This document shows positions 21,291-31,989 of a stretch of 64,000 nucleotides of DNA, piece by piece (position 1 is the stretch's first letter; each line of letters opens with the position of its first letter). Made by a program: the position numbers and the translations under genes. Origin of the DNA: Megascapheus bottae (Eukaryota > Chordata > Mammalia > Rodentia > Geomyidae); assembly GCA_024803745.1 (NCBI GenBank), contig JANJXV010000004.1, positions 57,703,858 to 57,767,857 of the forward strand. The letters are read 5' to 3'. Under the pieces are notes generated by a model that saw only the letters and a program-made list of their open reading frames with translations, searched no databases and had not been told where the DNA came from.

Positions 21291-21524
21291 ATTTCCTAAC
21301 CAAACTGAGTGGTTTGCTTTTGCTCTACATATAGACCTTGTTTTTCTGTTGGAGCCAGACAAAACCTAATTGAATTTCTCAAGATGATGCTGTTGCTATT
21401 TCCTAACAAAATATAGCTTCTTATCCAATTGTTGCTTTTTATAAGGCTACATGTTCTTAGGTGCATCTGGCCACATTTCTTTGAATTTGTTATCTATTTT
21501 GCTCTTCTGTTGGTGGTGGTAGTG

Positions 21525-21758
21525 GTGGTTAAGGGGCTTGAACTCAGAGCCTGGGTGCTGTTCAAGAGATCTCTTTGCTTAAGACTAGCTAGCACTTTAC
21601 CACTTTGAGTCACAGCACCACTTCTGGTTTTCTAGTGGTTCATGGGAAATAAGAATTTCACAGACTTTCCTGCCTGGGCTGGCTTCAAATAGTGATTGTC
21701 AGATTTCAGCCTCCTGTGTAACTAGGATTACAGTTAGGATCCACCAGTGCCCAGCTTG
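21525..21758 (-). mobile_element. Composite SINE (B1-like + Geo-like)
   Basis: Antisense right module with a linker 'tctagtggttcatgggaaat' and a B1-like half ending 'taggattacagttaggatcc'. A GGT-repeat precedes it. Confidence 0.8.
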
Positions 21759-21759
21759 C

Positions 21760-21935
21760 TGTTTCTTTTTTCCTTCTAAAGTTTCTTCTTTAGTAAGGTA
21801 ATGAGTACATTTATTTTGAACATTGCTACCCCCTCCCTCATTTTCTTTTTCTTTCCTCTCCTTATTCCCCCCCACACCAAGTTGTAAAGTTCTCTTCCAA
21901 CACAGTGTCTAGTAAGCACCATTGTTGCATTAGCT
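21760..21935 (-). repeat. L1 3' UTR fragment
   Basis: Antisense tail 'aatgagtacatttattttgaac', a pyrimidine block and 'gttgtaaagttctcttccaac'; same type as at 6290 and 25375. Confidence 0.7.
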
Positions 21936-21989
21936 CATCCTCTTTCTTGCTTTTGGATTTGTTGAGCAGGTTAAACAAATGGCCTCTGC

Positions 21990-22085
21990 TAGTCTTTGAA
22001 TTCAAATCCTACATCCAACACTAACTGTGTCATCACTTCATACGAGTTACTTAACTTCTCAAATAGTTTCTTAACCTAAAACACA
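21990..22085 (+). repeat. MIR (ancient SINE)
   Basis: Core phrase 'tgtgtcatcacttcatacgag' / 'ttacttaacttctcaaatag' matches the MIR core in forward orientation. Old mammalian SINE. Confidence 0.6.
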
Positions 22086-22089
22086 CAGG

Positions 22090-22640
22090 GGGTCTGAGGG
22101 TGGAGAAGGCTTTGGCTTTATTTTCCAAATTCTTGTAGGTAACAAACCTATTTTTTCTTAATCACATAAATTTCTTTCTCCAAGTCTTACTGCCCGATAG
22201 CCAACTTCAAATCTAGTACTATTGGATCACTCCTGCCAGAACTTCAAAGTCTTTCATATTGCCAGAAGGAATGAGAATATCAGGATCTCATGGGCATCTC
22301 TGATATTCTCAGTGTGCAAATCAATACTGTCACCCAGACAACAGCAGTGCTCTGTTTCTTTGCTAAATGGACAAGTTTACAGACCAAATGTCTATGCTTA
22401 TCCTAGATATATCCTGCAGATACTCCTCTTTGTGGCTTCTCTCTGCACTAAAGCTGTTGGTCTTTTTCCTAATCCAGGGAACATGTGTAAGTTTGGAATG
22501 TTAAACTTCTATTTACTCTGGAGGAAAGTTTCTACTTCTGAATTTTTTTTGGACGCCATATCTGAAAGTTGGTTTCACTTTTGTAAAGAAACATCTAGAA
22601 CCTTACTGTCCTCTTCTCTGTAAAAATGACATGAGGAATT
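22090..22640. other. No gene supported; long open frame of uncertain meaning
   Basis: 22222-22623 is open for 133 codons on the plus strand. The product resembles nothing I recognise, there is no convincing acceptor and donor pair, and base composition matches its surroundings. I leave it uncalled. Confidence 0.35.
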
Positions 22641-22651
22641 AATTTTATAAA

Positions 22652-22718
22652 TGAAAGAGAGAGAAGAGAGAGAGTGAGAGAGAGAGAAAGAGGGAGAGGG
22701 GGAGAGAGAGAGGGAGTA
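22652..22718. repeat. (GA)n purine-rich microsatellite
   Basis: Impure GA repeat with GGA interruptions. Confidence 0.9.
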
Positions 22719-22744
22719 AAGGGAAAAAGGGACAAATGCCAGGA

Positions 22745-25370
22745 GAGGGAAAAAAACAATTATTAATATCTCAAAATATTAACTAGTCAAATGGGGACTT
22801 AATGGGAATCTTCCTTCTTTTCTTCTTTCTGTATTATCTATGTTTTTCTTTTCCTGTTTCCCAATTGTTAGCAGCAAAATCCTGGCTCTGGGAGGTGAAG
22901 AATGGTCCTTTATCACTTGCAAGCCAAGCATAATATCCCTTTCATTTTAAGTAATGAGCTGACCCATCATAGCACCTGGACCTTGACCCCTCTTTCCTGT
23001 CAATTCTCAGTTGCTGAAAGTTCATTAAAATATTCAAGTGATAATGTGTTCATTATCCAGGCTCTCTTGGACTTGAAATTATTTTGGAATCTGGGTAGAC
23101 CTGAAAACTCAGAGATGTTGAGGTTTTCTGTATTAAACATTTACTTGTTTTGGTTTTTTTTTTTCAGGATAAATGAACCAAAAGGTTCAATGTAGTAAAC
23201 CACTTTCCTTCTGGGGCACGTAGGAAATACTTGTTGACTAATTGGCAACAATTCCTAATCTACTTGTGGGAAAATAGGGAGGTAAAGCAAATTATTCAGG
23301 CCACCATGCTTACTCAGTCACCCAAGGGAAGAGTTATTAGTGGCTACACACACACTGACTGAAAATAGACATCTGGTCTGGAAAACCTGAAGAGGAGTAC
23401 TACTGGGGGTGCTTTGGGTTAGTACTTACACAAGACATTTTGGCAATGTGAAGGGAGAGTGTTTGAGGTAAGAGTGGTCTGGTGGAAGGAAGTCAGAATA
23501 AAGCCCTTATTAACAATAGAGGTCATAAAAATGTGAATTAGTTATTTAAAATGCAATGCAAGAGGACTTTATTTTTCTCAACCTAGGGTTTTCTCAACTC
23601 TAAAAAACAAGTTTTCAAAATAATACTGTACAACCAATAGCCAATAATGTTTCTTTGCTTGTTTACTAACAACAAATTGATCACTAGTGAAAATAAAAAT
23701 TACAGCTAACTATAAACTTTGATTTTTCTTAAATTCTTAACTATCTCATTTTGAAGAAGTGAAAATATCTTTCTCTATATACTTAGGTATATCCAATATC
23801 TAGATGTAAAGAAATGTTATTCTGTTTTATTTGAAGATAAGGATCTTGCCCTGTCTTTTAGCCAGTATTTGGGTTTGTAGCTCCAACCTTCAGACAAGTT
23901 GATACTCTGGCTTATGTCTATTGGGTGTCAGTCACCTTATAATGCCTTAGAAATAGATATACATTTCATCCAAATGACACCTCTTCTTTCTGAAAGGGAA
24001 AGACAACCCCTTCAACTTAAAAATCCAAGTGAAACAAGGACAATATTAAACTCTACTTATTCAAGATCACTCTTAAATGATCTGTAAATGTTAGCCCTTC
24101 TGAGTTTCACACACATGTGTAGCCCATGAATCACACGTACTTTATTTCAGTTCACTTTAGTTTTTACAATAACCAGTAGAGCCACTCTGGGGTCACCAAG
24201 TGCTTTCTGTGAACTACAGCTGATCAATATTAGCACACAAATGAAGAGGGATGGGGAGAATGGAGGAACCTCACTTGGAGGAAGGGAGAGTAGGGTGAGT
24301 AAAATTTCCACAGTTTGTACAGTTTGAGGAAATGTTTTATGCCAATGTATGGTTTGTGTCAATCAAACATATAAAAGTTACTGTGACTGCATGAAGCCAT
24401 AAGATGCACTTTTAAACTTTAAAAAATAAGGTACCATAATTGCATCTTATAGAACTATGTGTCCCCTGAGTCTCTTTGGTTGTTTTTAAGATACTCATGG
24501 TAAATGAGGTAAAGAAAGGGGAAGAATGGGGGAGAAACCCATTGAGCTCTGCGTGCAGAAAAAAATGCAAAAGCCATTCAGATTTATATGGAGGAAATTT
24601 CTTCCTCTCTCTCTTTCACTTTCTGTGTCCCTCCTTTCTTCTTCTGATTTATGAACTTTAATAACTGTAGAATCGCCTTTAACTTTGGGTTTGAGAACTG
24701 AAGTCATTATAATTCATGACTATTTTTTTCCTTGAAGTACTTTTTACTGGTGTCAGTCATTTGAGACAATGGAAGTATGGTTCTCTTTTCTCTCTTTCTT
24801 TAAACCTTTAAATAATATCCAAGACATGTGTACTTGAAATTGAAATTGAATTGAAAGTGAATTCACTACTGTGATAACAGTAGACTTGAACTCGAACACC
24901 AGAAATTCTTGTTGAACTTACTGGTATTGTTTGTGAGGGTTTTAGTTCAGAGAAGTAAGTGCACTAGAGACCAAGCTCAGCAGACATGCTGTGAAGGAGG
25001 ATGTGCAGGGAGGTTGTCTGAAGCTTTGTTAAGTAGGAGCGGGCCTACACAACCCTGACCTAGCATGTCCTCACACTTTCCTCTTCCTCTTGTTGTTTGA
25101 GACTCTGACCACTTGATGACTCTGGCCAATATAGTAGAAATAGGAGTGATATTCACTTCAACGCTTGACTTTTGAAACCATTCATCCAATTGCTTACTTG
25201 CTCTTCCTGGAGCTTTGTTTAAGAAAGCTGTAAATGTCGGTGGGCTTTCTGGGTTCCAAAGTCAGGTAGAAAATTTTGCTAGTCAAGATTAGTGATTTCA
25301 CTATAGCATGTGTGGGTCAAGTATAGGCTTGATCCACAACTTCTGCATACTGATACATTTCAGTGCTAAT
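22745..25370. other. No gene seen; mostly single-copy
   Basis: Long stretch without recognisable L1 or lineage SINE. No splice-flanked open frame convinced me. A T-rich tract before CAG at 23157-23167 resembles an acceptor but no plausible donor-bounded exon follows. Some of this may be old, eroded repeat. Confidence 0.4.
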
Positions 25371-25374
25371 TTCA

Positions 25375-25550
25375 TTTCGTTTTCAAGGTGATGTGATGAA
25401 TATATTTCTTATGGAACATTGTCATCCCCTCCATTTTTCTCCTACTTGCCCTTTCTTCCACCCCACCAGCTCCCAAATTGTAAAGTTCATTTCCAATATA
25501 TTGGTTTACACTTTGTCCTTTGTCTCACTAATTTCAGTTTTATTTTTTGT
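25375..25550 (-). repeat. L1 3' UTR fragment
   Basis: Antisense tail with 'tggaacattgtcatcccctcc', a pyrimidine block and 'ttgtaaagttcatttccaat'. 5'-truncated. Confidence 0.7.
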
Positions 25551-25585
25551 AAGGAACTGAATTGGGACAGACCACTTTTTATTTT

Positions 25586-25801
25586 GGGGGTCAATCCTTG
25601 TGCTTGAAGTCAAGGTCTTGGCGCTGCTCATGACATTTTTGATCAAGGCTAGCACACTACCATTTGAGCTACAGTTCTACTTTTTTGGTAGAGATTAGAG
25701 TGTCATGGGTTTTCCTGCCAGGGCTAGCTTTGAACTGTAATCCTCAGATCTCAGCTTCCTGAATAGCTAGGATTACAGATGCCAGCCACCATTGTCCAGC
25801 C
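25586..25801 (-). mobile_element. Composite SINE (B1-like + Geo-like)
   Basis: Antisense right module ('gatcaaggctagcacactacc') then the B1-like half ('gctagctttgaactgtaatcc', 'agctaggattacagatgcc'). Confidence 0.8.
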
Positions 25802-25809
25802 TCAAAATC

Positions 25810-26490
25810 ACTTTTAAAGGCAACTCTTTCTAGCTGAAGTCAATTGTACGTGAAGGGCCAATGTTAAAAGCCAAGCTTAGGAGAGTACACATTATTCCAC
25901 TGGCCAGAGTTTGCTACCCTGATAACAAAATGAGACACCATGTGTCTAGGAGGAAAAGCAAATTTGCAGCCAATTGTTGTCTCTTCCAGACTTCCTAAGT
26001 TTATTTATTTTTCTCAAACCAAAGCATACTATTTTCATAGAAAAGTGTTGTTTCATTTTGGGTTAATAGGAGATACTATAACAACAATTTATATAAATGA
26101 ACAAGAATGCAAGCAAAATTTTACTCTCTTACTCAGAAATTGTCAAGATGTTGAATGTCTTGATCATGTTAACATAACAAGTGAATGGAAAGACTAGGCA
26201 AGACCTGTGCTAATACAGGATACAAGGCCAAAGTTAATATTTAGGTTCTGAGTTCCCTAGAATCTCTCTTCATTGTATAAGTTAATGAGGCAATTACTAT
26301 ATCATTTGCACCTGTGAACTTAATGATAAGATAAAGAATGCTCCCAAATGCCAGTATACACTCCAGAACTATTTTTTGTAGTAATTTGGAATTGCTAAAA
26401 TGATTTCACTCCAACAGAAATTATTCCTTTGGAAAGGGATGTTCAAAAAATAAAAAAGAAAACAAGTTTGATTTATGTAGAAAATTGTAT
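25810..26490. other. No gene seen
   Basis: Single-copy-looking sequence. An 85-codon open frame at 25940-26197 has no recognisable motif and no supporting splice context. Confidence 0.4.
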
Positions 26491-26492
26491 AA

Positions 26493-26676
26493 CAATGCTG
26501 GGTGCCAATGACTCATGCTGTAATTCTAGTTTGTCAAGTGGTTGAGATCTGAGGATCAAGATTCAAAACTAGCCCGGGTAGGAAAGTCTGTGAGAGTCAT
26601 CTTCAATTAAAAACATCAAAAAAAGCCAGAAGTAGTCCTGTGGCTCAAATGATAAAGTGTTAGCCTCGAGTTGTGA
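26493..26676 (+). mobile_element. Composite SINE (B1-like + Geo-like), 3'-truncated
   Basis: B1-like half ('gggtgccaatgactcatgc', 'gagatctgaggatcaagatt') then the right module to 'gttagcctcgag', where it stops without an A tail. Confidence 0.7.
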
Positions 26677-26679
26677 ATT

Positions 26680-27720
26680 CCTGCTGAAATCATCAATGAA
26701 AGAACCCAATTATCCTCAGGGATTCTGGAACACTTTAAATGTCATTGATAGCCATTGTCATGTACTGCCCAAAGAGAAGAGTCAGTTCAGAGCTTTTCAT
26801 GATGGTGGTGACCCCTGCACAAATGTACTTTCTTGAAATTTCAGCTTTAAATGAAGTTATCGAACACACTGGAGAAGAAAATTAAGGGTGAATGAATTGG
26901 TCACATAGAATAAAAGTTCAGGATTCTTACTACACTATGATATGTTTTTTTGTAATATCACAGCCATTTGGGGTAGGGGGGGACCTGAACCCCCAGCAAT
27001 AGAGCAACCAGCACTCAGTGAACAAAGCTAGGAGTCAATAACAGCACAGCAACCTTTAGGTTGATAGACAGCAGTCTCCAGCTTCAGTGGGGCTGAGCTT
27101 TTGAAAGTAAGCACCACACTCCAGATGATCATAACTACACACTGGGATCATCATCACAGGTGGTCACCTTAGGATGCCCACAGTCAATAACCACAAAGGT
27201 GGAACCACAAATAGGCATTCTAGCAGCTAATCTTGGCAGGTTATTACAATTTTCTTATTCAAAAGTTTATCAAGGAAGTTATAGCATCTCATATTTTGTT
27301 TGTTCAACAGGATATCATTGACCATAAGTTTCAATCAACCAGTGAAACCACCTATTAAATTCTAGAGGTGAAACCTGCAAAATTTAGTGTGAGTTCTTGG
27401 GAATAATTAACTTTCTCTTGCAAGAAAACTGCCATCATAGGTGTTACTATTCTTTCCACAACAGGAGAGAGACGAGGAAAGGCTGAACGGGTAAATGATG
27501 TTTGGGGGATTCCTGATTCAGGTTTCATAGCTTCTTTAATATCCGCCTAAATGCTTCAGAAACAGACCTTAGGCCTTCAGATCAGCTAAATCAATGTTGC
27601 CATTTTCAGAGAAAAAGTACAGAAAAGTTGTATATCCATTCAGTTCTGTGATTTAGTCATCTCTGATATAAGGCCTTTGTTATTAGAAATGGAATTCATA
27701 TGGCTACAGAAGTAAGCATT
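26680..27720 (-). other. No intact gene; coding-like decayed stretch at 27300-27600
   Basis: Mostly single-copy. On the reverse strand about 27560-27370 reads as a run of about 60 codons without a stop (DIKEAMKPESGIPQTSF… then …VVERIVTPMMAVFLQEKV…), flanked by stops and an apparent frameshift. It could be a very old processed gene copy or chance. I do not recognise the protein. Confidence 0.25.
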
Positions 27721-27726
27721 CTTTTA

Positions 27727-27958
27727 GTGTGGTGCTGGAGGCTCATGCCTGTAAACCTAGCTAACCAAGAGGCCAAGATCTGATGATTGTGGTTCAAAGC
27801 CAGCCCAGGCATGAAAGTCCATGAGACCCTTATCTTCAGTTAATCACCAGAAAACCAGAAGTGGTGCTGTGGCTCCAAGAGATAGAGCACTGGCCTTGAG
27901 CTGCAGAGCTCAGGGATAGTGTGTAGGCCCAGAATTCAAGCCCCACTACTGGCAAAAA
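27727..27958 (+). mobile_element. Composite SINE (B1-like + Geo-like)
   Basis: Complete order: B1-like ('tggaggctcatgcctgtaaac'-like), linker 'cttcagttaatcaccagaa', right module and 'actactggcaaaaaat'. Imperfect flanks AAGCATTCTTTT and AAGTACTCTTTT resemble an eroded target duplication. Confidence 0.85.
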
Positions 27959-27964
27959 ATAAGT

Positions 27965-28326
27965 ACTCTTTTTAAATATAATTTTATTGCTATTATTAAG
28001 GCATTGTTCAGAGGGGTTACTGTTTCATATGCCAAGAAATGAGTACATTTCTTTTTTTAATTTAATTTTCTTTTTGAAAAAATTTTTATTGCTGGGGTAA
28101 TATATAGAGGGGTTACAGTTACATTCTCCATGTAGTAGGTGCATTACTTCTCACACATTGACACCCCTTCTCACATTTTTGTCCCCATTTTCCTGCCCCC
28201 ATCCCTCTGTATCATCTTGTTTCCCCCCTTCCCTTTCCTATTTCAAAGAAACAAATAGATGTATATACAATATTTGAGTACATTTCATTTGCTTTCCCCC
28301 AGTTTCTCCTCCTGTCCCCCACAAGT
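27965..28326 (-). repeat. L1 3' UTR, split by a younger L1 tail
   Basis: Antisense L1 tail at 27965-28051 continues at 28287-28326 ('tttgctttcccccagtttc') after the insertion described next. Confidence 0.7.
28052..28274 (-). mobile_element. Short 5'-truncated L1 with perfect duplication
   Basis: About 223 bases of antisense L1 3' UTR, starting with a T-rich (antisense poly(A)) edge and 'ggtaatatatagaggggttac'. The exact 12-base duplication TGAGTACATTTC lies at 28040-28051 and 28275-28286. The host is itself an L1 UTR. Confidence 0.88.
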
Positions 28327-28420
28327 AAGCATTACTAAAACTGGGCTCAAACTCTAATCCTCTTGCCTCCATCTCCATAGTGCTGATATTATAGGTGTGA
28401 GCCAGCATGCCCAGCTCTGT
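28327..28420 (-). mobile_element. B1-like SINE monomer
   Basis: Antisense B1 phrases 'actgggctcaaactctaatc' and 'gatattataggtgtgagcc'. Confidence 0.5.
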
Positions 28421-28548
28421 TGAAACCTTAATGTACTTTTACTGATCAAGGTCTAAGTTCTTTTGTCTACTGCCAAGTGCTATTTATTAATATAGTATGG
28501 TCAGAATGCTTACTTCTTGACAGTGATTCTTTCTCATTTATTCTTCAG

Positions 28549-28694
28549 GAAACTGCCAGGCAGAATTACTCAGAACTACTGTCCAGTTTAAGTCCTCTAA
28601 CCAAATCCTTTAGCCAGGTAGAGCCTGGGACTGACCAGGAGATTACTGGGTCTGAAGATGTGGTTGTGATCTCTGCAGGTGGCATCTCACAAAG
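28549..28694 (+). CDS. Candidate internal coding exon
   Basis: 146 bases flanked by a pyrimidine-rich acceptor ('gattctttctcatttattcttcag', ends 28548) and a donor AAAG|GTAATG at 28695. The frame entering at codon phase 0 is open for 48 codons (starts ETARQNYSELLSSLSPL) and leaves in phase 2. It is more GC-rich than its surroundings, lacks repeats, and uses ordinary codons. The product is polar and Ser/Thr-rich with an acidic middle; I do not recognise the protein. If real, the window lies in an intron-rich gene on the plus strand. Chance open frames of this size are common, so confidence is limited. Confidence 0.38.
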
Positions 28695-28699
28695 GTAAT

Positions 28700-29158
28700 G
28701 TTTAAGTATCCTGCCTAGAAAACATGGTATCACCATCGAGATAATGACACTGCTCCCGGAAGCACTTCCTGTTCCTCTTTTCCTTTTTTGCAAATAAAAT
28801 AGTTGTGCAATAGTTTATGCTAATTACTAAATTGGGAAGATTTTATACTAGAACAACTAGAATTAATTTCACAGTATTTGAATATAGGTATTTGCATTGG
28901 CTTTTCCTTTACTTCCTGTTGAGTTACTTTTAGAACTTATATTATTCTACATAACAATAATTATATCAGTAGTTTATGACTATGTTTTCACTCTCCAAAC
29001 AGTTTCATGACTCTTCTACACTTAAAACAAGCAAAAAAAACAAAATAAAAACAAAACAAAACAAAAAGGGCTTTCTATGAAACTTCTTTTGTGGCTATCT
29101 TATCTTTTCGAATTTCCTTTTCAATTAAGCTTCTTCAAAGAAAAATGTACCACATATA
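28700..29158. other. No gene seen
   Basis: AT-rich sequence after the candidate exon, with an A-rich AAAACAAAAC stretch at 29029-29068. Confidence 0.4.
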
Positions 29159-29174
29159 TAACCATCCTAGTTTT

Positions 29175-29428
29175 TAATTTTTATTGTTGGGATAATGTAT
29201 CCAGGGGTTATAGTTACATTGGTCAGGCAGTAAGTGCATCACTTCTTGCACATTGATATACCATCTCAAGTTTTTGTCTCCATTTCCCTCCCCTTCTCCT
29301 CCCAATCATCTTGTTTTCCCCTTTCCCTTCCCTATTTCAAATAAACTAACAAATGTACATGCAATATACCAGATAACAAAGTCAGATACAGTAACAATAT
29401 GAGATTAACCATAAAGGCAAATCAAGAG
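29175..29428 (-). mobile_element. Short 5'-truncated L1 with perfect 16-base duplication
   Basis: 254 bases of antisense L1 3' UTR ('attgttgggataatgtatcc' start). The exact duplication TAACCATCCTAGTTTT lies at 29159-29174 and 29429-29444. Among the cleaner L1 insertions in the window. Confidence 0.92.
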
Positions 29429-29444
29429 TAACCATCCTAGTTTT

Positions 29445-30095
29445 AATTGGCCTTTAACATGTAAGAATTTCTCTTGTAACTCTTCATCATTCACTTTTTA
29501 GTTTCTTTTTAATTGTTTTTATGTGCCAAACTACATTCTATTTTTGTTTCATCTTTTTATGATACTCAGTTTGAACTCAGGGCTTCCAGCTTACTGGGGA
29601 GATGGTTTACCACTTGAGTGAAGCTCCCAATATATACTTATATATTTAGCACTTTCGATTCCTATTTCCTTTCCAATATTAATTTAATCACATCTTTCTC
29701 CACAAAATTCTTTCCTCCCCAGGCATCTACCAATCTATTCTAGCTTTTCTAAATACTTTTATTCTTTTTCAATTATTCTTCTTTATTCACCCATCATCTG
29801 AATATAAATATTCCTTACCATTTAGCCATAATATTTTGCTTGTGTCAATCTTCATCTTACTCTAGATGGTCCAGTCTATCTAGGATATACTTACTTTTTA
29901 CCTATATAATAGCTTCCCAAGCTGTAGTTCTTACATAGCTCCTGCCTGGTAATGTAATTGCTTACTAGATATTCTCACCTCAATGTCCTAGAAGATGTCG
30001 AATGCAACATGTCCTCAAAATTCATTATCCTCTTTCTACTTCACCACAATTGCAACACCAACCTAATCTCCCAAACCTGAAACACAAATAATTTT
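29445..30095. repeat. Ancient repeat-like sequence, family uncertain
   Basis: 29565-29640 resembles an eroded antisense ID-like segment. 29690-30075 is low-G sequence with a block 'atattctcacctcaatgtcc…cgaatgcaacatgtcc' that resembles an old LINE consensus (possibly L2). No gene seen. Confidence 0.35.
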
Positions 30096-30099
30096 AGTG

Positions 30100-30405
30100 T
30101 TACTGGGCATACCTGCTCAGACCTGTAATCCTAGCTACTCATGATTAGTAGGATCATGGTTCAAGGCCAGTCCAGGCCAAAAGTTCATTAATCCTTTCTC
30201 AGCAGAAAAAACTGAACATGGTGATCTGTGTCTGTCATTCAATCTAAAGCAGGAAACATAAATAGGAGTATCTCAGTTTAGGCAGGCCTGGACAGAAAGC
30301 ACAAAAATTGAGAACTTCCTTGAAAAAGTAGCAACTACCCCCAAATCATTAGACATTTAGCTCAAATGGTAGAGTGCCATGAGTTCAAACCCAAGGTCTG
30401 CCAAG
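30100..30405 (+). mobile_element. Three-part SINE (B1-like, B1-like, ID-like)
   Basis: First B1-like monomer ('agacctgtaatcctagctac', 'ggttcaaggccagtccagg'), second more diverged monomer ('gtgatctgtgtctgtc', 'ggcaggcctggacagaaag'), then an ID-like segment ('tagctcaaatggtagagtgcc', 'gagttcaaaccc'). Forward orientation, followed by an A/TA-rich tail. Confidence 0.6.
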
Positions 30406-30407
30406 AA

Positions 30408-30545
30408 GAAATATAAATATATACAGTATATATATATAGAGAGAGAGTATATATATATATATACATAGTATATGTAAAAATACAGTATATACACAGCATA
30501 TATTCATGTACAGTATTTGCATATATGTACATATACATATAGATA
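30408..30545. repeat. (TA)n-rich microsatellite region
   Basis: TATATA, GAGAGA and CAGTATATA units grown from the tail of the preceding SINE. Confidence 0.85.
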
Positions 30546-30959
30546 TCATTTATCTTTTCCTTGATAGACATCAAGTCTTATTTATTTCACCTCTCAGATA
30601 ACTTTACAATGTGACTCACAATCACTCAGTTCCATGTTTTCTCATCTCTTGTATAGATTTTTATTATTTGAATTCTTATCTCCAGTGTTCCTCTCTTCAG
30701 TCTTCATTTCAACTAGATGAATTTGCTTTTTTTAGAAAGAATTTGTTAACATTGATTTTTATATCATATTTCAAATGATGTGTTTAACAAACAGGTATTC
30801 AAGAAGGGAATCTCTATATACAATCACTGGCACTTAGATTTTAGAACATAATTAAAATTAGGCAGATGGTTTATATGTCATAGATACATATTAATCTATG
30901 TAAAAAACATTATGTCTATAGAGTCATAGATTTTTATGTATATGTAGTTATGTTTATAT

Positions 30960-31585
30960 TTCCAATACCATGTCCATAGCATTGGGTATACAAGTATTGA
31001 GTCCTTGCTCTTGTACTGCTTGGATCTAATAGCCATGTATTAAGGATACCATGTGCCTTTTGTTTTTTGGTCTTGACTTGTCTCAACATGATTCCCTCTA
31101 GATTCATCCACTTCCCTGCATTATGCCATTATTTTATCTTGTCTGTTGGCTATGTAGAATTCCATTGTGTATATATATATATATATATCACATTTTCTGT
31201 ATCCATTCATCTGCAGTAGGGCATCTGGATTGTTTCCATTGCCTGGCTATTGTGAATAGTGCAGAGATGAACATAGCTGAGCAGGTGTCCTTATCATATC
31301 CTGAGTTATGATGCTCAGAATAGATGCCCAGGAATGGTATGATGGGATCATAGGGAAGGTCTATTTTCAGTTCTTTAAGAAACCTCCACACTGCTTTCCA
31401 GAGTGACTGAACTTGCTTACAATCCCACCAGCAGTGTGGTAGGGTTCCTTTTTATCCACAATGTCGCCAACATCTGTCATTTTCTCAGTTCAAAATCTTG
31501 GCCATTCTTGTTGGGGTAAGGTGGTATCTTAGGGTTGTTTTTATTTGCATTTCCTTTATGACAATGGATGATGAACATGCTATGG
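30960..31585 (-). pseudogene. L1 ORF2 C-terminus and UTR fragment
   Basis: Reverse-strand 31391-31188 encodes the ORF2 C-terminal run MWRFLKELKIDLPYDP…FLGIY…KQSRCPTADEWI, which parallels LPYDPAIPLLGIYP…NQPRCPSVDEWI of copy B but is clearly more diverged. 31170-31189 is a TA run. 30960-31085 continues toward the 3' side. An older L1 subfamily than those at 11 kb and 36 kb. Confidence 0.8.
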
Positions 31586-31589
31586 TTGC

Positions 31590-31988
31590 CTGTTACTCAT
31601 GACAAGCATCCTAAATTGACATTCCCAATCCTTTCTTGTCCAGCCTGTGAATGTCTCTCCAGCAAAACAAAGTACTTTTACCATATGATTGCTATGCTGT
31701 TGAGGTCTCTGCTTTTGGATACGTTGCTCTTTCTTCCTACTATTCTTTCCCCAGTGTGACCATCTTATAGACTCCTATGCATATTTTAAAAATGTTTCTC
31801 TGACAGCTCTTGAAAACCAATCAGTAATTTCTTTGTTCTGACTGTGTACATCTCCATACTTATTACCGTTACATTCTGCCTCAGGTGCTACACTGCAAAT
31901 TCTTTGAGAACAGGAGCAAACCTTATGTATTTTATAGTATTTACTCAAGTGCCTGGCAGGTACAAAGTGCCTCAACTATTTATTGAAC
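31590..31988 (+). repeat. L2 (ancient LINE) 3' end
   Basis: 31890-31985 matches the well-known L2 3' end order: 'aattctttgagaacaggagc', 'tatagtatttactcaagtgcc', 'ctggcaggtac', 'aactatttattgaacc'. The upstream part is more diverged. Confidence 0.75.
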
Positions 31989-31989
31989 C

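Noticed and set aside
22222..22623. 133-codon open frame on the plus strand
   Set aside because: No recognisable domain, no credible splice sites or promoter context, composition like its flanks; chance is sufficient.
23140..23200. T-rich tract plus CAG as a splice acceptor
   Set aside because: No open frame ending in a usable donor follows; T-rich tracts are common in this AT-rich DNA.
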